Assembly: GCA_964036045.1 (NCBI GenBank)
Contig: OZ038381.1
Span: 111,278,922 to 111,342,921 of the forward strand
Origin: Eutreptiella sp. 'Long Island Sound 2002'
Taxonomy: Eukaryota > Euglenozoa > Euglenophyceae > Eutreptiales > Eutreptiaceae
Direction: 5' to 3'
DNA length: 64,000 nucleotides
Positions 47,195-56,283 of the stretch are shown here, one piece after another. The notes under the pieces are model-generated. The model saw only the letters and a program-made list of their open reading frames with translations, was not told the origin of the DNA and searched no databases. Every line of letters begins with the position of its first letter. Within the stretch, counting starts at the first letter, position 1. The position numbers and the translations under genes were made by a program.

Positions 47195-47345
47195 TGGGTT
47201 CTAGCAGGGGTTCTATCGTAGAAAGGGGGGTTCTAGCAGGGCTTCCAGCAGGGTTCCAGCACAAAAAGGGGTTCCAACAAGGTTCCAGCAGAGGGCTCCA
47301 GCGCAGAAAGGGGTTCCACCAAGGGGTTCCAGCAAGGGTTCCAGC
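47195..47345. repeat. GGTTCCAGCA minisatellite
   Basis: About ten units of GGTTCCAGCA(A/G)GG and GTTCTAGCAGG, alternating with short CGCAGAAAGGG pieces, just upstream of the coiled-coil gene copy. Confidence 0.8.
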
Positions 47346-47368
47346 GCCTTTGTTTCACATTTGTTCCC

Positions 47369-49280
47369 TTGCCTTTCAGCCCAGATGCCTTTGTCGGCCC
47401 CCTTGGTCGACTGGACCAAGACTGCCCGGGCTGCCGTGGGCACTGGGGGCTATGCGGGCCCCGATGGGTTGGGCTGCACCGACCTCGCCGCCCACCCCGA
47501 CACCAACGTGGCGATCCCCTCGGGCAGCACCATGCCCACATCCGCCTTAACCGCCCCCTCCTCTCCGCCGACAGGCTGCCCTGCGCCCTCACCGACTGGC
47601 TGCAAGGGGTCTTGGAGAAGGACCCCGAGGGGCCGATCCCGCAGGTCCGGCTGCATGCCGACGACGTGGATGATGTCATCCAAGCCTGCACCTGGCAGGC
47701 GAACCCCACCGTCAACAGGACGCAAGGGCGTCATGTGGGGACGGAGGGCACCACGCTCCTCTTCGCCGCCCACAAGCCCAGCATGAAGAAGGCTGGGAAA
47801 AACAAGTACCTTTTCAAGCACCCCCACCTTGACACCCTCCGCTACGTGGTGGACAGCAAGCCCGCCATGGCCCTGCCCAACTACTCCCTCGCCAGCCACT
47901 CCCCCTACGGTTGAAAGCCGGAGCTCGTGGGGTTGACTACGCCAAAGCTGATGGAGAGCGAGGACGCGGTCTTGCCCCTCCCCATGTGCCACGCCATGCC
48001 GCTCATTGGGACAAGCGAACCGGTGAAGCAGGTGGACATCTTCGGGGAACGGAACGAGGACCTCTCGGAGTTGGGTCGGACGGGGCACGTGTTCAAGGAG
48101 GAGTTCATGGCGAAGGATGGCGACATGGTGGCGAACATGAAGATTGAGGCGGAGAACGTGGGTTAGAGGTGGGGCGGCATCTTCAACGAGGCATGGCCAA
48201 GCCCAAACCCGCCACCCGATTCAGGCGACAGGGCTGCCCTGTACGCGGTGATTCCGACGGGCAATAGGGGTCGAGAAGGTCTTCAGCTTCCTCACTTTAC
48301 TTTGGGCGCAAAGAGTTCTGCAAGGCCTCACTACGGAGTACCCAGGCGGAAGATGGGGGTGGCTGACGTCATTGACGTCGAGGAGCAGGACGAGCCCCCC
48401 ACCCCCTCGGCCCGGAAGCGGAAAGGCCGCCCCCCCCCAAGGGGACACCGAGCCCCCCCCCCCCCCCCTGAAAGCCCCGCGTACGGCCAACCCGGCAGAG
48501 CGGGCGGACCGGGCGGAGCCGGCGGCGGGGCGGGGGCAGAGGGGGGCTGTGCACGAGTGGGAGGAGCACCAGCAGCAGCTGCAGCGGGCGGGGGCGTGGG
48601 AGGTGCGCGCGACCAGCGCCGGGCCGCCGACCGCAACCTCGAGGCCCACCTGTCCAGGGCCAACGAGGACAAGCGAGACGCCAAGTTGCGGTTGGTGGAC
48701 GTCACCAAGGAGCGGGACCGCCTGGCCACCAGGGTGAAAATTCTGGAGCGCGACCTGGCGACGGCGCGCAAGGCAAAGCCACCGGCACAGGCAGCACAGG
48801 CGGGGGAGGGGCCTGACCGTGCCGAGGCCCCCCCGGGTGACAGGGCGGGGGGGGGGGGGGGGGAGTACCGCCGGTGTCCAGTACCTTCTGGCCGGTGCAC
48901 AGGCTTGGCATGCCCAGGCTGAGGCATGCGCCGGCCAGATGTCGGCGGTGTCCACCGGCCTGCCGATGGCCATAATGGCCAGTGGCCAGCGGGCCGATGT
49001 GGACAGCGTGGCCCCTGACGCCCCCAGGGTGAGTGCCGCACTGGAGGGGGTGCGCCGGCAGTACCCCCCCCACCGCCACACGTTGGTGGCCATGGACCCC
49101 TCCTTTGTGGAGGCGGTGGCGGAGCAGAGCTCCCAGGGCTCCGCTGGCCGGAGCTCTGCTCCAGGGAGTCGGGGGGGGGGGGGCGTAGCTCACCCTCTAT
49201 CTTTGGGACCACCTGTCCCTTCTAACCTCCACAAATGTTATTTGTACATTTTTATATATTCCTTTGGCTCCCACGCGTAG
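47369..49280 (+). CDS. Coiled-coil protein, plus-strand copy
   Basis: One frame runs from about 47550: DRLPCALTDWLQGVLEKDPE, RLHADDVDDVIQACTWQANP and KYLFKHPHLDTLRYVVDSKP. It crosses a TGA at 47912 (SPYG, TGA, KPELVGL) and then TAG at 48164 (IEAENVG, TAG, RWGGIFNEAWPSP). It goes on to MGVADVIDVEEQDEPPTPSA, a basic Pro-rich linker and a coiled coil (RNLEAHLSRANEDKRDAKLR, VTKERDRLATRVKILERDL). A 17-G run at 48847-48863 shifts the frame into LLAGAQAWHAQAEACAGQMS, the box shared with the copy at 9082-10663. The 5' part before 47550 is in another frame. The sequence after GGGACCACCTGTCCC also matches the other copy, marking a common 3' end. Function unknown. Confidence 0.6.
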
Positions 49281-49399
49281 AACGCATATCACGAAATTTT
49301 CTTGCGTTTTTGCTTTTATCATTGTTTTGTGCTTCCGGGGGGTTTTTGAGGGTGCCCGACGCGATGGAACTATCCGTTTAGCTCAATTCAACTATTTTT

Positions 49400-49907
49400 G
49401 AGGAGAGAATCACAATTGCCTCCTGCCTCTGCCTCCGTCTTGGTGCTACCCATGCTGCGTGTGTTGCGCGTCCTGCGCGTTTCGGTCCCGTGCCTCTGAG
49501 TCTGCCTCTGGAAGTCTTCGTACGCGTTCTACGCGTTCTGCAGGCGCTAATTCCTTCACGCCTATCATCGAGCACTTGCTTTTTGTTTTTTGGTGTTTTT
49601 TTGCCATGCTTGCACCCGTGTAGTCTGCCACACACTTGCACTGGTTCCCAATAGATCTCAAATGTGCGTATTGGAATGACAATTGCCTCCTGCCTATGCC
49701 TTTGCCTTGGTGCTATGCTGCCCACGTGTGTTGGGTGTTTTGCGTGTTGTCATTTTCTGCTTTTGACGCTGCCTCTGGAGCCGTTGTACGCGTGCTACGC
49801 GCTCTGCAGCATGTTTTCGCCACCCCATTGTTAGGCCGCTTTGCCTTTATGGTGCAGGAGCCATGCGTGCACCCTTGTACCCCGGCACACATTCTCAATG
49901 GTTGCAG
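49400..49907 (+). repeat. Duplicated intron-like unit, about 260 bp period
   Basis: AATTGCCTCCTGCCT(C/A)TGCC starts at 49419 and 49681. Each copy has GCCTCTGGA, runs of GCGTTCTACGCG and a CTCTGCAG or TTCTGCAG end, followed by GCCATGC(T/G)TGCACCC. They resemble the introns of the gene that follows. Confidence 0.65.
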
Positions 49908-52900
49908 AAAGGTCGGAAGCTGGGAGAGTGGAAACATCCGGAGAAACCAAAGCACGACGCCTTCGTTGTCTTTCAAATTAAACAAGCCACGAGTATGTGT
50001 GTGTGTCTTCGTTTTCGTCTCGCTTCTCGCCTTGCACCGTTGTCCCCCTCCCCCTCTTATGTCGCAGCGGGGTGGCATGCCGGATGGGTCAATCGGACGA
50101 AGAAAGGGGCCAAGGACCGGAAGGACAAAGAATTTTGGTTGACAAACCTCGCAACGTATCAGGTGTACCAGGTTCAAGGGTTCGCAGTTAGGTATTTTTC
50201 GTGAGCACTATTTCGCGCTGCCTTTTGTCCTCCACCAATTACCCTTGCACCCTTTTACAGGTGAAGGCCCCGAAGGGAAAGCCACACGCGCCACATGTGG
50301 TGCAAGACGTTCGGAACAAGAAGGATGGCTTTTTGAACTACAAAAAGGTGTTCTATGTGTTCTGCGCGTTTTATTCGTTCCCTTTTTCGTTGCCTCTGGA
50401 TGCCTTTGGTTGTGTGCTGCGCGTTTTGCGCGTTTCGTACAGTTGCCACCGTTTTTGCCTCTGGGTTGCCTCCATGTGTCTTACATGTTCTGCGTGTTCT
50501 ACAGATCCCCCGCGACCGGCTGTGGACGTGGATCCAAGATGACGAGACCACGGGGAGTTCGGGAGAGGAGGATGAGTCATCGGACGAAGAAGAGGAGGCA
50601 GCCGAGGAGGAGCAGGAGGAGGAGGACAAAGAAGGCAGTGATGCTGGGATTGCGATCAAGGAGGAGGAGAATGAGCCCTCCCTGGCCCAACGGCCCCCCG
50701 GAGCACTCACTTGGAGGTAGCCCGCATGGCCGCACAACCAAAGGGGACACCTGCCAAGGCGAAGCCAAAGGTGAGACCACAGCCGGAGGAACTGTCCAAG
50801 AAGGAGAAAGAAAAGGCACACGGAAAGAGTCCACCCAAGAAGAAGAGCAAGGGCAAGCAGAACTTGGAGGAGAAGCCCAAGCATGTGCATTACACAGTGG
50901 AAGGCGAACCACACAGCAAGATGCCCACAGCTGCAACCCGAGGGGAGAAGTACCAAGCCGGGGCCGCCTATGACAATGATCTGCAGGTCATGCAGCGCAC
51001 ACTGGAGTCGGAATACGATGTGTCACTCGGACGAGTATGCCAACACTACAAAGTGTGTTTGGCCCAGGAAACACAAGCCCGCAGCGAATTGGGCCTTGCG
51101 CTGCTTTTGGTGACTGACGTGCGGGCGTACAGTGTCCAGATGGTCCTCCGATGTGGCACAAAGAATGCACAACGCACGGCCGCTGCCAGAGAACTGTTTG
51201 AGGAGCGATACCGCAGCAGCACACCCCGCCAAGTTGCAACCGGGTTGATCAACAGGGTGTCCGTGTGCACGAACTGTGTAGGGGCCCTGGACTGGCCTAC
51301 GGGCTTTGGTGACCCCGCAGTTGCAGACCTGCTGTTGGCGAAATTGAAGGGGGAGCCCCCTTCAGCAGGATACCGAGCACGGCGCAGCATGGACCAATTG
51401 AGTGCGTTCGGTGCGGAGGACATTGTCGACGTGCCCACTAACGCTTTGCAGGTGCACTGCATGTGTTGCGTGTTGCCTCTCTGACGCCTCCTCTCCAGCG
51501 TGCCGCGCGCTTTCCGCGCTCTGCGCGTGCTACCTGTTCCCGATGTTGTGCCTCTTCGTTGCCTCTGGGTGTGCCTTCCCGTGTTGCACGCGCTTTGCGT
51601 GGTCTTAAGAGGAGAAGCTCTCGCGCACGGTCCGTATGGCGGGCCTCATGGCCTACACCCTAACGGAGGACACAAGGGTCGACCTGCCCGACACAGGCGC
51701 ATCGGCACTCGTGAGGACGAAGGATGCAAAGAGGCAGCGGTTGTGCATTCCTGTTCTGGGCGTTGTGGCACGGGTCTTTCCACTTGCCTCTGGCGTTGCC
51801 TCCTGTCTGCTTTGCGCGTCCTACGCGTTCTACGCGGTGTGCACGTTAGATTTTGTTACTTCCTCTGGAAGCGCCTTCCCATATTTTAGCTGTTTTGCGC
51901 GCTCTACATGTTTTGCAGACAAGCTGGGGGGGGGGCGCAGCAGTATGGGTATGAGTCGCGGTACGAGTACCAGCCAAAGAAGACGGATCCGGAAACGATG
52001 CCTTCGAGCTCCTGGAGCCTCCCGTATGGGTCCGACCCGTACAAGTACCAGCCACCCGCGTACCCGCTGCCGCCCACGTATCCTCCACCGCCGCACCCGA
52101 CCCCGCCGCCGCCGCCACCGCCCCCACCCCCACCACCGCTACCGCTGCCGCGGGGACCTGAGGGGCAGCCACCACCACCGTCAGAGCCCGGGTAGCAGCA
52201 TGGCAGGCCGGAGATGGGACCCCCACACACGGAAGGTGCACATGTGCGCGTTGCATATTACAATAATAGTACTATGCGTTCCAGGGGATTTGCATGTAGC
52301 CTCCGGTTGTGCCTCTACATGTAGGCCCCGTGTTCTCCGCGTTCTGCGCGTTCCACACGTGTTCGGTTTGCTACCTCTCGGCTTGCCTCTGGAGGTGGGT
52401 TGGATGTGTCACGCGTTTTGCGTGTTCTGCAGCACCACATCAAAACGGAGCCGGAGGAGGAGTCAACCCCGCCAGAGGATCCACCCCAGGAGCCGAAGGT
52501 AGCCGAGCAACACAGCGCTGGGGCGGCGAAGAGCGATGCGGAGATGGGATAGCAGCCCCCGGAGGAAGCCGCAGCGGCGGAAGAGGAGATGGAGAAAGAC
52601 GAGATAGTGCAAATTTAGTAAATCGGTCCGACCTAAGTTGGAGCAGCCCAGGCAGCATATTTTCAAACACACGGTTTTTCGGATGGGGATGGGGTTGGGG
52701 ATGCGCATGGGGATGAGTGGCCCGACCCCGATGAGGTACGCGGCAGACAAACCTCACAACCCCTCTTCTTTTCCAGGCCATTGCCGTTGGCCTAGCAAGC
52801 ACACTCACAACCAACCCCACAGTGGTGGCATCGGCAGGGGGCGCTTCCATTAGGGCACCGCTGAACACGGTTTTTTTGGACACCTTTATTTATTGCGTTG

Positions 52901-53504
52901 TGAATACTTTTTCCACGTTCGGAGGAATGGTGGCGGCTGCGACCGCTGGCTTGCGTGGACCATGCAGGGTGCACGTACACCGTTTCAAGCAAGCAACAAT
53001 CGAATTGTTCGTGCTGCCGCCCCCATTGACCCATCCCTATGGCCCCTTGCCCAGCCCCTCCTCTGTTACCCCACCCGCAACGTGTCCTGTGTGTGTTTCG
53101 TGTTGTACGCGCTCTACGTGTCCACTTCTGGTGCTGCCTCTGGAGGTCGTGGTACGCGTTCTGCGTGTGTTGCGCGTTCTGCGCGTTCGGCCCCTGCTGC
53201 CTCTGCTGTTGCGTCTCAAACTGCTACTGGTGTGTTGCGTGTTCTACAGTGTCTCACTTCTCAACAATCTTCTTTTGTGAAGCCACCAAAATTTCAGCCA
53301 CGGCTGTACGACCATAGGCTCCCACGGGAGGACTGTGCGGCGGATATCCAGGAGGATGAGGAGGATGAGGAAGATGAGGAGTAGTGTGGTGGAGTGGGGG
53401 GCTTGAACGAGACGGTCATGGAGGCAGAGGCCTCTGCCATCCCTACCCATGGGACCAGTGCGAACCATAGGGGACAACCGCGTAGGCTGGATACCCAACT
53501 GTGA
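49908..53504 (+). CDS. Multi-exon gene with repeated introns, unknown
   Basis: Exons join in phase: 49908-49992, 50068-50162, 50261-50347, 50505 to about 50717, about 50675-51451 (frame change, overlapping by 43 nt), 51612-51739, 51919-52243, 52433-52735, an uncertain exon ending at 53081, and 53250-53504. The first exons are Lys-rich (VNRTKKGAKDRKDKEFWLTN), then very acidic (SSGEEDESSDEEEEAAEEEQ). Next comes a Lys-rich stretch (KKEKEKAHGKSPPKKKSKGK), a globular part (RTAAARELFEERYRSSTPRQ), VDLPDTGASALVRTKDA, a poly-Pro tract and IKTEPEEE. The reading needs TAG at 52193, 52550, 52616 and 53382 and TAA at 52619 and 52634 as sense codons, and ends at TGA 53502. The true start is not located. 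The composition suggests a nuclear or nucleic-acid-linked protein. DTGAS resembles an aspartic-protease site. Function open. Confidence 0.55.
50348..50504 (+). other. Introner-like intron 1
   Basis: AAAAAG|GTGTTCTATG to GTTCTACAG|ATCCCC, phase 0, 157 nt. Contains TTGCCTCTGG twice and GCGCGTTTTGCGCGTTTCG. Confidence 0.7.
51452..51611 (+). other. Introner-like intron 2
   Basis: TTGCAG|GTGCACTGC to CTTAAGAG|GAGAAG, phase 0, 160 nt. Contains GTTGCCTCTGGGTGTGCC and GCGCTTTCCGCGCTCTGCG. Confidence 0.65.
51740..51918 (+). other. Introner-like intron 3
   Basis: GGCAGCG|GTTGTGC to TTTTGCAG|ACAAGC, phase 2, 179 nt. Contains TTGCCTCTGGCGTTGCC and CCTACGCGTTCTACGCG. Confidence 0.65.
52244..52432 (+). 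other. Introner-like intron 4
   Basis: Phase 0 with donor GCACAT|GTGCGCG and acceptor GTTCTGCAG|CACCAC, 189 nt. Contains CTTGCCTCTGGAGGTGGG and CGTTCTGCGCGTTCC. A donor 8 nt upstream is possible but gives the wrong frame. Confidence 0.5.
53082..53249 (+). other. Introner-like intron 5
   Basis: CGCAAC|GTGTCCTGTG to GTTCTACAG|TGTCTC, phase 0, 168 nt. Contains TGCCTCTGGAGGTCGTGG and GTTCTGCGCGTTCGG. Confidence 0.65.
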
Positions 53505-54051
53505 GGACGTGGCCCCTCCTCGATGTGCGCTCGTGTGCAAAGCCACGTGCTGCGCGTTCTGCGCGTTCCACGCGTTCCGGTATTTCACGTGCCTCTGGAG
53601 GCACGTGTTCGGCGTGCTTGGCGTTCTATGCGTGTTACTTGGTCTGTGCGTGTTGTGCGCGTTGTGCGCGCTCTACGCGTTCTCAAAACCTTACGTGCAA
53701 CACCGTTGGCCACAAAAGCGCGCCTCCGGCTAGAACCGTACAGATGGTAGACAAAGGAATATGAACGTATGTACAAATATCCCCCCCCCCCCCAAGCATG
53801 GGCAGTTTGACCGACATGTGGGGCACCCCCCCCCACACTTTGCGAAATTTTCTTCAGCACTGTTTGTATTTTATTTGGGGTATCCTATGCCCCTTGATCT
53901 GTTACACTGCTGACTATGTGTCAGCCGGAATGATGACCATTGAACTGGGTGTCTGGTAACCCATGAACTCCATCCTGTGCTTGCTTTGTGTGGGCCAACG
54001 AGGGCAAAAGGATGAGTCAAATTTTCTCTTCTGCGGAAATTCTCTGACAGT
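53505..54051. other. Downstream spacer with another intron-like copy
   Basis: 53545-53700 carries the same TGCGCGTTCTGCGCGTTCC and GTGCCTCTGGAGGCACGTG signature as the introns, but I cannot place flanking exons. The remainder is spacer with C/G runs near 53780 and 53828. No gene is supported. Confidence 0.45.
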
Positions 54052-54134
54052 CACGTGAATTTGGTACGAAATTCTTACGAATTTCACATTGCCCCAACAT
54101 TCGTACGAATTTCGGACGTATTTCTGTGAATTCC
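54052..54134. promoter_or_regulatory. Palindromic GTACGAATTT block 4
   Basis: TTGGTACGAAATTCTTACG and ATTCGTACGAATTTCGG, about 100-180 bp upstream of the ATG at 54231, as blocks 2 and 3 are for their ORFs. Confidence 0.45.
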
Positions 54135-54230
54135 ACTAGATTCCCACAAAATTTAGTTGTCTGGGGCAGGGGGATGGTAGAAACCTGCGATAAATGCCCC
54201 CCCCATTCCATAGGTCTTGTACCTCACACC

Positions 54231-55994
54231 ATGCCGCGGCCCAAGGAGCCATTCCATTTGTTAGCGGGTCGGACACAACGGAGGCGCCTACAAGAGCTCC
54301 AGCAAGTTGTTACCAAGGAGCTTGCAGCACCCTACACCGTCAAGTACCTGCCCGACACGGGGCAAATAGTGCTTACCCCCGAAACAAGAGTTGTAGTCAC
54401 CGTCCAGCCTGAGCCCACCATGGAGGAGAGGTTGATTATGGCCGTCTGGCGGATCCGGTCATTGCATCTCTTTAGGGCGGAGTCGCGGTACCTAGTGGGG
54501 AGCATGACGTACGGTGTGGTATGGGAACAGGTGTACGGCATGCTTCGGCAGCTAGCGGTACCGGAGTCCCGGGCGTTCACAGCCTATACGGGAGACGACA
54601 CGGCCATCCATGGTGCGGCCTGCTACCTACCTGACCGCATCGGCCACCTGTTCAAGTGTCGACCACCCCCAACCTCGGACATCATGCAGCCCAGGGACCA
54701 ACGGCTCCATTGGTTACCTATTGCGGTGGACGGTACATCGAGGCATGAGGCCTCGTGCGTCCATTGCACGCTTGGTGGCATAGCCAGCCCCAACCAACTA
54801 TCTAATTGGTGGCTACTAGGGGGCACTGAAAAGTGGGAGACCCTCTACGCGGCCTCCCAAGAAATTGATTTTGATGACGAGTTGCGCAAGGCCGCAAACG
54901 TAAGTTTTAAGGATACCTGAGGGAACGATAGGCAGTCCCTTTTTTTTTCTGTGTGCAGATGGGAAAGCACAGGTGCTCATGGCGGGCTGCCAAAACTGGA
55001 AGGAGAATCCCCTGGTGCCACCGTGTGTTGGGTCTGCATGCGTAACCGTGCTCCTTACCTTGCTACCTTTGGCACAGCAAGTGCGATAGACGGCAACTGG
55101 GAAGGGGCTGTTGCCATAGGTGCTATACATGGGACCATTACGAGTGATAGGCGAGTGCCTGACTATGGCCTCCATGGGGTCCTTCGTGTCTTGTTGTGTG
55201 GCATCAACGGGACACGGGACCTAGTTGTACAATTGACAGGGAAGGCACCGGCCACTGTGGCAGGCACCATGCTGCAACCGGTTCTAGATGAGGCACGGCT
55301 TGCTACACGAACTTTCGCCTGTGCCTCATTAACTAATGACAGGGCAAACAGCAAGGGGAAGGTTAGGATGGAGTGTGCTGGTGCCATCCATTTCATGCGG
55401 AACAGGGGTTGGGAGAAGATAATAGATGCTTGCCTACAGCATCCTAGTGTGAGGCAGCATCAAGTAGGAGGAAAAAGTTGGGAGTCGGTGTGCAAAACGT
55501 GGTGGGAGAATTTTGCAAGCATGTGTGTATACGCATGGCGTTCCGCATGGTTCTCTGGGGCAGACTTGGGGCGGCTCCGGAACCATAGCATAGCCATGGG
55601 CACCGCGCACAATGAGCTCCAGTGGGGCAAACTTCTGCGGACGCATCTTTGGATGGACCACATGTATTATTTTGCAAAGAAGTGGAGAATATTGTCAAAG
55701 TTCTCGTGCTTTGCCATGGAGGGAAGTCACCGGAGGCTAAAGCGCATGTTGCGCAACAGCGGGGGCCTAAGCCTCCTCCGGGGGAGACTAGGGGTGCAAG
55801 TGGTTGTGGACAACCACAGCATTGATGATAGCCTTTGGTTGCATGGGTAGGATGCGGCCAAAAGGGCACAACATGCACAAGGGCCCATAAGTGTACAAAC
55901 GTATGCAAGCCGTACAAGAAGACGGCTTCTAACCGACATGCAGTACCTTCGGACTCTACAGCGGCGGTTTCGGTGTCGCAAGACACGGACATGA
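54231..55994 (+). CDS. Two-exon transposase-like protein
   Basis: ATG at 54231 (CACACCATGCC). Exon 1 reads MPRPKEPFHLLAGRTQRRRL, IMAVWRIRSLHLFRAESRYL and QRLHWLPIAVDGTSRHEASC. An intron ends in a 9-T tract and TGTGTGCAG (54958). The donor that keeps frame is AG|GTTTTAAGG after 54904. A stronger-looking GTAAGT 5 nt earlier breaks the frame. Exon 2 reads VCWVCMRNRAPYLATFGTAS, HNELQWGKLLRTHLWMDHMY and FSCFAMEGSHRRLKRMLRNS. It crosses TAG 55848-55850 and ends RTLQRRFRCRKTRT at TGA 55992-55994, in total about 569 residues. The C-terminal FAMEGSHRRLKRMLRN layout recalls transposase C-termini (F.E..h..LK), a resemblance only. The last unusual feature is that the frame is otherwise intact, so this may be an active or recently active gene. 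Confidence 0.6.
54905..54958 (+). other. Intron of the transposase-like gene
   Basis: 54 nt with poly-T tract and CAG acceptor. The donor is uncertain between 54900 (GTAAGT) and 54905 (GTTTTA); only the latter keeps the reading frame. Confidence 0.55.
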
Positions 55995-56283
55995 GATCAC
56001 CACACAAACCCAGACCATTGTTGCCTGTGGCCGGGGTGCATGATGGGGCGCCTACTACTTAGGCGGCCCTTTACGCACGTAGACTTCGTTGCTAAAAGGC
56101 ACGATTCATGGCGATTTCAACATCTGTTTTTTGCCCCCCAAAAAAGCATATCAATTTTTTGGCCAACCCCACGTGGATTTTCATCGTGGGATACAACAAC
56201 CTCGCCTTTTGTTGCTTCGAGAGGTGTATGTCTACACCCCCCATTCCGGGCTGAAAATTGTATCATTTAACATTTTTGGGCAC
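55995..56283. other. Spacer before the satellite, no gene seen
   Basis: Short open stretches only. Nothing is recognisable. Confidence 0.5.
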
